Assembly (NCBI GenBank): GCA_028282245.1 | Contig: JANQIL010000132.1 | Span: forward strand, 1-33,898 | Reading direction: 5' to 3' | Length of the DNA: 33,898 nucleotides | Source: Magnetospira sp. | Lineage (GTDB): Bacteria > Pseudomonadota > Alphaproteobacteria > Rhodospirillales > Magnetospiraceae | Shown: positions 1 through 10,160 of the stretch, piece by piece | Layout: each line of letters begins with the position of its first letter | Position numbering within the stretch: the first letter of the stretch is position 1 | Made by a program: the position numbers and the translations under genes | The notes under the pieces: model-generated | What the model was told of the DNA's origin: nothing | What the model saw: only the letters and a program-made list of their open reading frames with translations | The model's database searches: none

Positions 1-278
1 GATGATCACCCGAGCGCCGATGTCGACGGCGAAATTCATCAGCAGGCACTCGAACGGCTGCACGTCGATCCGTGCCTTGACGTCCGGGCGGCCGATCTCC
101 GCCAGCTCGGTCTCGATCATCTCGACCCGCTCGGGAAGCGAGAACAGGGGCTGCTTGCCGTCGTTGGCGGCCACCGCGATGGTCAGGCGCTCAAGCACCT
201 TGCCGGCCCGGCAGATGATGTCCATGTGGCCGTTGGTCACCGGGTCGAAGGTGCCGGGATAGACGCCCGTGAGTTCCG

Positions 279-282
<4 letters not shown>
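1..282 (-). CDS. coaD: Phosphopantetheine adenylyltransferase, 3' part cut by window edge
   Basis: This enzyme makes dephospho-CoA from ATP and 4'-phosphopantetheine, the penultimate step of coenzyme A synthesis in the cytoplasm. The first 94 residues are visible. They start [18 protein letters not shown], the nucleotidyltransferase signature, with the T/HxGH motif at residues 16-19 (T, N, G, H). The [12 protein letters not shown] segment that follows is also typical of the family, which is usually about 160-170 residues, so roughly 40% of the gene lies beyond the left edge. The ATG overlaps the gyrA stop codon (ATGA), so the gene is probably translationally coupled behind gyrA. gyrA-coaD is a familiar order in Rhodospirillales. 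The identification is secure; the C-terminal half cannot be judged. Confidence 0.95.
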
Positions 283-3041
<2,759 letters not shown>

Positions 3042-3252
3042 CGCGGATCGCTTAACCTACTGATGGGAATACGGTTAGGCGCCGAGGGCAGATCGACGCC
3101 GGAAACCCGGACACTAGCAGGTTTCGCAGGCGCGAACAACCACATGAACCTCGCATGACATTTGATCCATTCCAGGAGTCGACCGTCGCGGCCCTTTGCG
3201 GCATGATTGCACAAGTCGCCGAGACTTTCGCCACCATCCGGACGCCATCGCC

Positions 3253-4323
3253 ATGAGCGCCAAGACCATTGCTCTCGCCCTGCAAGGAGGCGGCTCGCAC
3301 GGCGCCTTCACCTGGGGCGTGCTCGATAGCCTGCTGGCCGACCAACGGTTGACCATCGAGGGGTTCTCCGGCACCAGTTCGGGCGCCATGAACGCGACCG
3401 CGGCGGTACAGGGGCTGATCGCCGGCGGGCGGGCCGGGGCGCGGCAGAGCCTCGACGATTTCTGGCGGCAGATTCATACCCTGTCGTGGCCTTTCGCGCC
3501 GCTTATGACCGGCTCGTTCGGGGAGTGGTGGGGCGATCACAACCTGTCGTCGAGGCCCGGCTGGAGCTTCCACGACCTGGCCTGGAACCTGCGGCCGGAA
3601 CTGTCTCCCTATGAGATCAACCCATTCAACATCAATCCCTTTCGGTCATTCCTGGATGATTTCTTCGATGGTGAGGCACTGCGCCGCGACGACCGCTGGA
3701 AACTCTTCCTGGCCGCCACCCACGTGGAGAGCGGCAGTTTGCGGCTGTTCCGCAACAATGAAATCGGGACCGATCACCTGATGGCGTCGGCCTGCCTGCC
3801 AAGCCTGTTCCATGCGGTGGAGATCGACGGCACCCATTACTGGGACGGCGGCTACAGTGCCAATCCGGCCATCTTTCCGCTGATCTACGAGTGCAAGGCC
3901 AAGGATATCGTGGTGGTGCAACTGACCAAGAGCCGGCGCGCCGGCCTTCCCCGGTCGACCCAGCAAATCCAGCAACGGTTCACCGAGATCACCCTCAATT
4001 CCTGCCTGATCCGCGAAATCCGCGCCATCCGCCTGATCACCGACCTGATCGACCGCGGGGTCATCTCCGATCCGAGCATGCGGCGCATCAACCTGCACCT
4101 GATCAAGGACGAGGACTTCTTCGACGGCCTGTCCTACAGCAGTTCGTTCAACACCGACATCGGCTTCCTGCGCAAGCTGCGGGCGGCCGGCGCGGCGGCC
4201 GGCCAGCGGTGGATCGAATCGGCCTACGACGATCTGGGCACCGATCTGCCATTCCCCGACGACCTGCTGGAGGACTATGTCGGCGGGCACCACGTCGGTC
4301 CCGCCATCACGACAGCCGAGTGA
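3253..4323 (+). CDS. Patatin-like phospholipase family protein
   Basis: A 356-residue protein of the patatin family, serine hydrolases with a Ser-Asp dyad that release fatty acids from phospholipids or related lipids. Visible are the oxyanion loop ALQGGGSHGAF at about residues 9-19, the nucleophile elbow GTSSG with Ser42, and the DGG motif with Asp198 (YWDGGYSANPA). I chose the ATG at 3253 because the conserved core begins five residues later; in-frame upstream starts (for example TTG at 3196) add only low-complexity sequence. No signal peptide or membrane segment is seen, so it is probably cytoplasmic or peripheral. It faces the RutE-like gene 53 bases away. The true substrate is unknown; such proteins next to housekeeping genes may act in membrane turnover or polyhydroxybutyrate metabolism. 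Confidence 0.85.
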   Translation: MSAKTIALALQGGGSHGAFTWGVLDSLLADQRLTIEGFSGTSSGAMNATAAVQGLIAGGRAGARQSLDDFWRQIHTLSWPFAPLMTGSFGEWWGDHNLSSRPGWSFHDLAWNLRPELSPYEINPFNINPFRSFLDDFFDGEALRRDDRWKLFLAATHVESGSLRLFRNNEIGTDHLMASACLPSLFHAVEIDGTHYWDGGYSANPAIFPLIYECKAKDIVVVQLTKSRRAGLPRSTQQIQQRFTEITLNSCLIREIRAIRLITDLIDRGVISDPSMRRINLHLIKDEDFFDGLSYSSSFNTDIGFLRKLRAAGAAAGQRWIESAYDDLGTDLPFPDDLLEDYVGGHHVGPAITTAE

Positions 4324-4376
4324 CGACGGCGAAAAAGCTCCGCCGCGCCGATCCATCCAGTGCCGGAACCGAATAC

Positions 4377-4961
4377 CTATGCGATCCGGCAAGCCTCGTC
4401 GAAATCCAACCTCGGGCCGCGCGGGTACAGGGCCGCCGGGTCGCCATGGCCCAGGTTGCACAGGAAGTTGGAACGCACCCGGGTGCCGGCGAAAAACTCC
4501 GCGTCGACCTTCGCGTTGTCGAATCCGGATATCGGTCCGCAGTCGAGTCCCAGGGCACGCGCCGCCATGATGAGATAGGCGCCTTGGAGGGTTCCGTTGC
4601 GGAACGCCGTGGTCTCGATCAGGGCGTCGTTGCCCACGAACCACGACCGGGCGTCGGTATGTGGAAACAGCCTTGGCAAATGTTCGTAAAACGCCAGGTC
4701 GTGGCCGATGATGGCGGTGACCGGGGCGCGTATGGTCTTCTCGACGTTGCCGTCCATCAGGGCCGGACGCAGCTTCTCCTTGGCTTGCGGAGTGGTCACG
4801 AAGACGATCCGCGCCGGCAGGCAATTGGCGCTGGTCGGCGCCATCCGCGTCAGGTCCCAAAGCCGCCGCAGCAGGACCGGGTCGACCGGCCGGTCCTGCC
4901 ATGCGTCGTGGGTGCGGGCATCGAGGAACAGGGTAGCGAGGGCATCGGCGCCGAGTGTCAT
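4377..4961 (-). CDS. RutE/HadB-type nitroreductase (putative malonic semialdehyde reductase)
   Basis: A 194-residue FMN-dependent nitroreductase-fold protein. Its closest match by eye is RutE, which reduces malonic semialdehyde to 3-hydroxypropionate in the Rut pyrimidine pathway. The N-terminal [16 protein letters not shown], the [17 protein letters not shown] flavin-binding stretch and the final [13 protein letters not shown] fit that family, and E. coli RutE is almost the same length (196). The ATG at 4961 has AGGGGA about nine bases upstream. No other rut genes are nearby, so the gene may be a stand-alone family member with a different physiological substrate. It is transcribed alone, convergent with the patatin gene. 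Confidence 0.8.
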   Translation of the reverse strand: MTLGADALATLFLDARTHDAWQDRPVDPVLLRRLWDLTRMAPTSANCLPARIVFVTTPQAKEKLRPALMDGNVEKTIRAPVTAIIGHDLAFYEHLPRLFPHTDARSWFVGNDALIETTAFRNGTLQGAYLIMAARALGLDCGPISGFDNAKVDAEFFAGTRVRSNFLCNLGHGDPAALYPRGPRLDFDEACRIA

Positions 4962-5040
4962 GGGCAAGTCCCCTGGGTGCGATAATCCTGCCTTGCAAAT
5001 AGGGTCCGGCCGCCACCGGCACAACCCCTTCGGGTCGACC

Positions 5041-6105
5041 TCACGACCCGTCGGCGGCCAGGGCCTCCTCGACCGTCAACTCGTTCTGCGCGACCAGCCG
5101 GTCGCGACCACGCCGCTTGGCCGCGTAGAGGCACGCGTCGGCGCGCGCCACCAGATTGCCCGGCGCCTCGCCGGGCTCGAACCGTCCGACGCCAATCGAA
5201 ACCGAAAGCTTGCCCAGCTTCTCGCCGGTCTTGCGGTTGATCAGGGTCTTGCCGGCCACCTTGCGACGGATCGTGTCGCCGACGATCTTGGCCGCCCGAA
5301 GCGGCGTCGCCGGCAGGATGATCCCGAACTCCTCGCCGCCGTAACGGGCCGCCGTATCCTGCCCCTTGACGCTGCCGACCAGGACCTGGGCAAGCACCTT
5401 GAGAACCTGATCGCCCACCTGATGGCCGTAGGTGTCGTTGAACTTCTTGAAATGGTCGATGTCGATCATCAGCAACGACATCTCGTCGCCGGTCTCCGCC
5501 GCCTCGGCGGTCGCCGTCTGCAAGGCGGCATCGAACACCTTGCGGTTGGCGATCCCGGTCAGCGCGTCGGTCTGCGCCTCGTGGCGCATCGCCTCCAGGT
5601 CGCCGCGCAGCTTGTCCACTTCCTGCGACGACGCCGAGAGTTGCTGCTCCAGCGTCTCGTTGCGGGCCTCCATCTGGCGGGTCGCGACGAGAATGCCGGA
5701 CACCGTCTTCTTGAGGTCCTCGCTGCCGGTCGTCTCCTCGATGCGGCTGCTGATCAGGGCCAGGGTGCGTCCATAGTCCGAGGCGCTGCCCCCGGCGTCC
5801 TTCAGATAATCGAGGACCCGGTCGATCTGGGCGCCCAGTTCCTGACTGGCCTCGATCACCTCGCCCTGCTCGGCCTGGTTGGGGAAGAACTTGGCGTGGA
5901 TTTCCGCGTTCCGCTGACCGGTGAACGACTGCTTGTTGCGCAGCAAGATGTCGAGGGTGTGGCGAAGATCGGGATACGTGCCGGCGAAATAATGGTACCA
6001 GACGGTGAAATTCTCCGGCGTCGGGGCGACCGAAAGCCGGCTCATCTGATCCATTGCCGCGAGCGCGCTGCTCGCAACCTTGTCAACGCCGCCGTCCTGA
6101 TCCAC
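5041..6105 (-). CDS. Diguanylate cyclase (GGDEF domain) with N-terminal helical region
   Basis: The enzyme joins two GTP into cyclic di-GMP, the second messenger controlling motility and biofilm formation. Of 354 residues, about 1-140 form a helical N-terminal domain ([20 protein letters not shown] is conserved in alphaproteobacterial GGDEF proteins), 145-180 look coiled-coil, and 180-345 are the GGDEF domain with DALTGIANR, the metal-binding Asp in [10 protein letters not shown], and GGEEF at 256-260, so it should be active. The product-inhibition site reads KGQD (247-250) where RxxD is canonical, so allosteric feedback may be weakened. There are no membrane segments. The start is uncertain: GTG at 6105 gives the length stated, and an ATG at 6054 would remove 17 residues. 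Confidence 0.9.
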   Translation of the reverse strand: MDQDGGVDKVASSALAAMDQMSRLSVAPTPENFTVWYHYFAGTYPDLRHTLDILLRNKQSFTGQRNAEIHAKFFPNQAEQGEVIEASQELGAQIDRVLDYLKDAGGSASDYGRTLALISSRIEETTGSEDLKKTVSGILVATRQMEARNETLEQQLSASSQEVDKLRGDLEAMRHEAQTDALTGIANRKVFDAALQTATAEAAETGDEMSLLMIDIDHFKKFNDTYGHQVGDQVLKVLAQVLVGSVKGQDTAARYGGEEFGIILPATPLRAAKIVGDTIRRKVAGKTLINRKTGEKLGKLSVSIGVGRFEPGEAPGNLVARADACLYAAKRRGRDRLVAQNELTVEEALAADGS

Positions 6106-6284
6106 CGGAGCATGCCCCCCGCGCTCGCTTCGCCAAGAACCATAACGCCATCGTGGTCGAATCGAAACCCGAATCGTCGCCCGGCGCCGGGGGCGGCGCG
6201 CCGCGCGGGCTCGGTTTTCAGGTCCGCGCGGGCGGCGAATGAACTTGGCCCGGAGTTCCTCCGGGGGTTAGACTCGGTGACTGG

Positions 6285-6308
6285 CGAGACGCCGGATCCG
6301 GCGTCTCG
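6285..6308. repeat. Perfect 24-bp palindrome in the leader of the TPR-ABC operon
   Basis: The half-site CGAGACGCCGGA is followed directly by its exact reverse complement TCCGGCGTCTCG, with no spacer. It lies 41 bases before the TPR gene start and about 180 bases upstream of the divergent diguanylate cyclase gene. No T-run follows on either strand, so it is not a standard intrinsic terminator. It could be a protein-binding operator or a cruciform/RNA hairpin. The symmetry is directly visible; the role is inferred. Confidence 0.6.
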
Positions 6309-6349
6309 AAGACCCCATAACAAGCCAACCTGACGAGGGGAGCCCGGCA

Positions 6350-7234
6350 ATGATCAAAGCGGATATCAAGAAGGCGGAAGGCGAGAAACTGCTGCTGTCC
6401 GGCGACGTGACGGGGGCGCGCGAGGCGCTCGAGGAGGCGGTGGCGCAATACCGCGTCGCCGGCGACGTGGTTGGCGAGGCGGACTCCCAGGTGGTGCTTG
6501 GCCGGCTCGAACTGGACACCGGATCGAGCGCCGCCGCCGGCACCGCGTTCGAGCACGCGGCCAAAATGTTCCGGATCGCCCGAAGCGCCCAGGGCGAGGC
6601 CCTGGCGCTGCTCGAACTGGGCGACCTGGCGCGCGCCGACGGGCGATTCGACGACGCCGATGATCTGTACCGGCGGGCCGGCGCGCTGATGCGCGAGGCC
6701 GGCGACAACGGCGGCGCGGCCAAGGTGGACAAGAACATCGGCCATCTGTATCGGCGGCGCGGCAAGGAGGATCAAGCGCTCATCCATTACCGCCGGGCCT
6801 GCGACCAATACGAGTTGGCCGGCGAACGCCAGGGACGGGCGGTGGCGCTGAAATACGTCGGCCACGTGGAACGTCGCCTGGGGCGCGCCGACCGCGCCCA
6901 CGAGGCCTACGACGAGGCGCTCGAAATCTTCCGCCAGAACGGCGACCATCTGGGCGAGGCGGCGGTGCTGACCGGGCTCGGCAAGTTGCAGCGCATCATC
7001 GGCAACCTGACCGAGGCGCGCGACACCCTGCGCCAGGCGATCACCATCTGCGGCGAGTTGGGGGACCTGCGCGGCGAGGCTCACGCGATGCTGGCCCTGG
7101 CGCGCCTGGAGGCGGCCACCGACCCGAAACGGGCGCGCGGCCATTTCACCCACGCGGCCAGCCTGTTCGACCGCGCCGGGGTGCCGCAGGTGCGCGATCA
7201 CGCGTTGCGCGAGGCGGAGGAACTCGGCGCCTGA
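6350..7234 (+). CDS. Tetratricopeptide repeat protein
   Basis: A 294-residue protein built almost entirely of TPR helices with a period near 40 residues, the longer TPR type seen in signalling scaffolds and MalT-like proteins. Examples are NIGHLYRRRGKEDQALIHYR and LGKLQRIIGNLTEARDTLRQ, each followed by a G(D/E) linker and a second helix; six or seven units can be drawn. No signal peptide, membrane segment or catalytic domain is present, so it should be a cytoplasmic protein-interaction scaffold. GAGGGGAG sits eight bases before the ATG. The ABC ATPase gene starts 23 bases downstream on the same strand, so the three genes are probably co-transcribed and the TPR protein may assist or regulate the exporter. 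The partner is unknown. Confidence 0.85.
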   Translation: MIKADIKKAEGEKLLLSGDVTGAREALEEAVAQYRVAGDVVGEADSQVVLGRLELDTGSSAAAGTAFEHAAKMFRIARSAQGEALALLELGDLARADGRFDDADDLYRRAGALMREAGDNGGAAKVDKNIGHLYRRRGKEDQALIHYRRACDQYELAGERQGRAVALKYVGHVERRLGRADRAHEAYDEALEIFRQNGDHLGEAAVLTGLGKLQRIIGNLTEARDTLRQAITICGELGDLRGEAHAMLALARLEAATDPKRARGHFTHAASLFDRAGVPQVRDHALREAEELGA

Positions 7235-7257
7235 ACCGTCGCCGGAGGCGGTGCCGA

Positions 7258-7851
7258 ATGCTGATTCTCGAAGCCCTCGGGCGACCCGGCCTGCACCCGG
7301 TCGATCTGACGCTGGCGGCCGGCGAGCGGGCCGTCGTCATGGGACCCTCGGGGGCCGGCAAGAGCCTGCTGTTGCGGGCCATCGCCGATCTCGACCCGAA
7401 CGACGGCGAGGTGATCCTGGACGGCACCCGGCGGGCCACCCTGCCCGCGCCGCTGTGGCGGCGCCGGGTCGGCTATCTGGCGGCCGAGCCGGGCTGGTGG
7501 TCGGACCGCCCGCGCGACCACCTTCCGGACACCCGCGAGACCCACGGGATGTGCGACGCCCTGGCCCTGCCGGCGGCCATCATGGACCGTCCGGTCGCGC
7601 GGCTTTCGACCGGCGAGCGACAGCGGCTGGCGCTGATCCGTCTGCTGCTCAACGGGCCGCGCGTCTTGCTGCTCGACGAACCGACCTCGGGCCTCGATCC
7701 GGAGTCGACGGCGCGGGTCGAGGCGCTGCTCGACGCCCGCCGCGCGGACGGAGCCATTACCCTGATGGTCAGCCACGACCCGGCGCAGGCGGCGCGCCTG
7801 GCGACCCGCCGCCTGACCATCCGCGACGGCCGGCTGGAGACCGCCGCATGA
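7258..7851 (+). CDS. ABC transporter ATP-binding protein, FetA (YbbL) type
   Basis: This is the nucleotide-binding subunit of a two-gene ABC transporter, 197 residues. It shows Walker A GPSGAGKS (29-36), the signature LSTGE (116-120), Walker B VLLLDEPTSGLD with Asp140/Glu141, and the H-loop histidine in MVSHDP. The Q-loop region reads GYLAAEPGWW, lacking the usual glutamine; this AAEPGWW pattern appears to be characteristic of this alphaproteobacterial branch. E. coli FetA-FetB has been linked to iron export and oxidative-stress tolerance. GGAGG lies nine bases before the ATG. Its stop overlaps the permease start (ATGA), so the two are translationally coupled. The substrate here is not shown by the sequence. 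Confidence 0.87.
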   Translation: MLILEALGRPGLHPVDLTLAAGERAVVMGPSGAGKSLLLRAIADLDPNDGEVILDGTRRATLPAPLWRRRVGYLAAEPGWWSDRPRDHLPDTRETHGMCDALALPAAIMDRPVARLSTGERQRLALIRLLLNGPRVLLLDEPTSGLDPESTARVEALLDARRADGAITLMVSHDPAQAARLATRRLTIRDGRLETAA

Positions 7852-8660
7852 CCTATATCGTCCTCGATTACGTGGACATCGCGCTGGCCGCGCTGCTGCT
7901 GCTGATCAACGCCGGGCTGTCGATGTCGCTGCACCTGGGAATCGGCCGCCGGCTGCTGATCGCGTCCCTTCGCATGGTCGTCCAGCTGTCCCTGATCGGA
8001 TTGGTTCTCGAACAACTGTTCGCCCTGGTGTCGCCCTGGGCGACCGGCGGCGCGGCGCTGGTCATGGTGCTGTTCGCCGGGCGCGAGATCGCGGCCCGCC
8101 AGACCCACCGGTTCACCGGCTGGTGGACCCACGGCCTGGGTACCGGCAGCATGATGGCGGCCGGCGCCCTGGTGACCCTGCTGGCCTTGTCGACCGCCAT
8201 CCGCGCCGATCCGTGGTACGACCCGCGCTATGCCCTGCCGCTGTTCGGGATGATCCTCGGCAACGCCATGACCGGGGTGTCGCTGGGCCTTGAGCGGCTG
8301 CTCGCCGGGGCGCGCCGCGAACGATCGGCCATCGAGGCCCGCCTGAGCCTCGGCGGCACCCGCTGGGAGGCCTTCCGGCCGGTCCTCCGCGACGCCCTGC
8401 GGGCCGGCCTGATGCCGATCGTCAACACCATGTCGGCGACCGGCGTGGTCGCCCTGCCGGGCATGATGACCGGCCAGATCCTGGCCGGAGTTCCGCCCGT
8501 CGAGGCGGTCAAGTATCAATTCCTGATCATGTTCCTGATCGCCGGCGCGGTCGGCCTCGGCACCTTCGCGGCAACCCTCGGAGGGGTCCTGCGGCTGACC
8601 GACGAGCGACACCGGCTGCGTCTCGACCGGCTGCGCGACGCGGCGCCCGGCGACCGTTGA
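7848..8660 (+). CDS. ABC transporter permease, FetB (YbbM, UPF0014) type
   Basis: The membrane partner of the preceding ATPase. It has 270 residues with about seven hydrophobic segments: the first runs from YVDIALAALLLLINAGLSM, and others include LVMVLFAGREIA, MMAAGALVTLLALSTAI and FLIMFLIAGAVGLGTFAATL. The conserved family block GMILGNAMTGVSLGLERL and the following RLSLGGTRWEAFRPV coupling region, plus PGMMTGQILAGVPPVEAV, mark it as UPF0014/FetB. The ATG overlaps the upstream stop by four bases. E. coli FetB is implicated in iron efflux, and that role is transferred here only by family. It converges on cbiB with 11 bases between. Confidence 0.87.
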   Translation: MTYIVLDYVDIALAALLLLINAGLSMSLHLGIGRRLLIASLRMVVQLSLIGLVLEQLFALVSPWATGGAALVMVLFAGREIAARQTHRFTGWWTHGLGTGSMMAAGALVTLLALSTAIRADPWYDPRYALPLFGMILGNAMTGVSLGLERLLAGARRERSAIEARLSLGGTRWEAFRPVLRDALRAGLMPIVNTMSATGVVALPGMMTGQILAGVPPVEAVKYQFLIMFLIAGAVGLGTFAATLGGVLRLTDERHRLRLDRLRDAAPGDR

Positions 8661-8671
8661 CGGGTCGCGCC

Positions 8672-9676
8672 CTATCCCATCGCCACGAACAACCCGAGCG
8701 CCGCCGCCCAGCCGAGCAGGCAGGCGACCGCGTAGAGATAGAGGGCCCGGCGGATATCGCCGGGACCGGCCCGCGCGGTGCCTTGCGGGTGAATCCACGG
8801 ATCGTCCACCGTCGCCTCCCGGTAACGGCGCGGCCCGGCCAGCGACAGCCCCAGGGCCCCGGCCATCGCCGCTTCCGGCCAGCCGGCGTTGAGCGACCGG
8901 TGCTTGCCGGAGTCCCGCCACATGGCGGCGAGCGCGCGACCCGGCCGGGCGCCCGGCGTGAACAGGGCGGCGGTCGCGAACAGCAGTCCCGACAGGCGCG
9001 CCGGCGCGATGTTCAGAAGATCGTCGAGGCGCGCCGCCGCCATCCCGAACGCCTCGTGGCGCAGGGTGCGGTGGCCGATCATGCTGTCCAGGGTGTTGGC
9101 GGTCTTGTAGAGCAGCAGGCCCGGCATCCCGAACACCAGATACCAGAAAGCCGGCGCCGCCACCCCGTCGGAGAAGTTCTCGGCGCAGGACTCGATGGCC
9201 GCCCGCGCCACCCCATGGGCGTCCAGCCGCGCCGGGTCGCGGCCGACGATGCGCCCCACCTCGGCCCGCGCCGACTCCAGACCGGCGCCGCGAAGCGCCA
9301 CGCCCACCGCCCGCACCCGGTCGAACAACTCGCGCTGGGCCAAAAGGGAGACCACCAGGAACAGCTCCAGCGCCCAGCCGTGGGGCACGTGGGCCGAAAC
9401 CCAAACGACCCCGAGGCCGGCCGCCCAGGCCGCCGCCGCGAAGGCGAGGACGGCCAGCAGGCCGCGCAGCCGGCGATCGTTGTCGGAGCGGGATTCCCGG
9501 TTCAGGCGCTGGTCGAGGCGCTCGATCGCAACCCCGACCACCACCACCGGATGGGGGATCAGCCTGAACAGCGGCCCCATGCCGCCGAGCAGCGCGTCGA
9601 GCGGCAGGGCGAGCACAAGCAGAAGCAGCGGATCGGTGGCCGGCCCGGCCGCCCAGTCGGGGAGCAATGGAAACAT
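8672..9676 (-). CDS. cobD: Adenosylcobinamide-phosphate synthase (CbiB/CobD)
   Basis: An integral membrane enzyme that attaches the aminopropanol arm to adenosylcobyric acid in cobalamin synthesis. It has 334 residues from the ATG at 9676 and fits the family: LPLDALLGGMGPLFRLIPHPVV near the N-terminus, the central RDPARLDAHGVARAAIESCAENFSDG block, FWYLVFGMPGLLLYKTANTLDSMIG-type core, and hydrophobic spans throughout, ending in YAVACLLGWAAALGLFVAMG. An upstream TTG (9739) would add 21 hydrophilic residues and is less likely. No other cobalamin genes are adjacent and no B12 riboswitch was recognised in the short upstream stretch. The name cobD follows Pseudomonas/Rhodobacter usage. Confidence 0.92.
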   Translation of the reverse strand: MFPLLPDWAAGPATDPLLLLVLALPLDALLGGMGPLFRLIPHPVVVVGVAIERLDQRLNRESRSDNDRRLRGLLAVLAFAAAAWAAGLGVVWVSAHVPHGWALELFLVVSLLAQRELFDRVRAVGVALRGAGLESARAEVGRIVGRDPARLDAHGVARAAIESCAENFSDGVAAPAFWYLVFGMPGLLLYKTANTLDSMIGHRTLRHEAFGMAAARLDDLLNIAPARLSGLLFATAALFTPGARPGRALAAMWRDSGKHRSLNAGWPEAAMAGALGLSLAGPRRYREATVDDPWIHPQGTARAGPGDIRRALYLYAVACLLGWAAALGLFVAMG

Positions 9677-9731
9677 CGCCGCACCATGCGGCTCCCGGCG
9701 CGCCCAGTCAATGCGATGGCGGTCGCGGGAT

Positions 9732-9761
9732 TTGCCCAACCGGCCACGCAGCGCCTATAGT
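9732..9761 (+). promoter_or_regulatory. Candidate promoter of the PHA gene pair
   Basis: TTGCCC (9732-9737) and TATAGT (9756-9761) are separated by 18 bases, a plausible housekeeping -35/-10 pair. The predicted start would lie about 20 bases before the ATG at 9789. It is seen by eye only and the -35 is an imperfect match. Confidence 0.4.
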
Positions 9762-9788
9762 CACGTATTGGACCCTTTCGGAGCCCGC

Positions 9789-10160
9789 ATGTCCGATCCC
9801 GAGGACTATCAGGACCTGGCGCGCCGTTATCTGGACCTGTGGCGACGCCAAATGGCGGGCCAGGTGGCCGACGAGGACGCCGCGCGCTCCATGGGCCACG
9901 CCCTCGACCTCATGAACCAGGGCGCCGCCGCCTTCCTGGCGGCCGTCGATTCGTCGCTCAACCCCGGACAGGCCGATGACCGATCCCCGCCCGCCGCGCA
10001 GGACCGGACCCCGCCCGCTGCCCCTGCACATCAACACCCTGATCCTGACCTGGCTGACCTCGCGCGGCGGGTTGTCCGGCTTGAACAGCGGGTCGCTGCC
10101 CTGGAGGCCGGATCTGGCGGCCGAGGCGGCGAACCTCCGGAGCCGCCTGAGCGGGATTGA
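9789..10160 (+). CDS. Small PhaE-like protein upstream of and overlapping a PHA synthase gene
   Basis: A 123-residue protein: a helical N-terminal half (YQDLARRYLDLWRRQMAGQV then ARSMGHALDLMNQGAAAFLA), a proline/alanine-rich linker, and a C-terminal heptad stretch LARRVVRLEQRVAALEAG that should form a coiled coil. This layout resembles a shortened PhaE, the accessory subunit of class III polyhydroxyalkanoate synthase, though PhaE is normally about 350 residues. The ATG at 9789 lies a short leader away from a candidate promoter. Its last 185 bases are shared, in another frame, with the next gene. The coiled coil lies within that overlap, which argues that this frame really is translated. The functional link to PHA is inferred from the neighbour. 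Confidence 0.65.
   Translation: MSDPEDYQDLARRYLDLWRRQMAGQVADEDAARSMGHALDLMNQGAAAFLAAVDSSLNPGQADDRSPPAAQDRTPPAAPAHQHPDPDLADLARRVVRLEQRVAALEAGSGGRGGEPPEPPERD

Noticed and set aside
3109-3117. GGACACTAG in the gyrA-patatin gap, identical to one end of element A
   Set aside because: No partner CTAGTGTCC or inner arm nearby; a single 9-base match can arise by chance.
3646-5022. 458-codon minus-strand frame over the patatin and RutE-like genes
   Set aside because: It overlaps two real genes in the wrong frames and shows only shadow composition.
7473-9404. 643-codon minus-strand frame across fetA, fetB and cobD
   Set aside because: It is antisense to two well-supported ABC genes and out of frame with cobD; the composition is Gly/Arg/Gln-rich low complexity.
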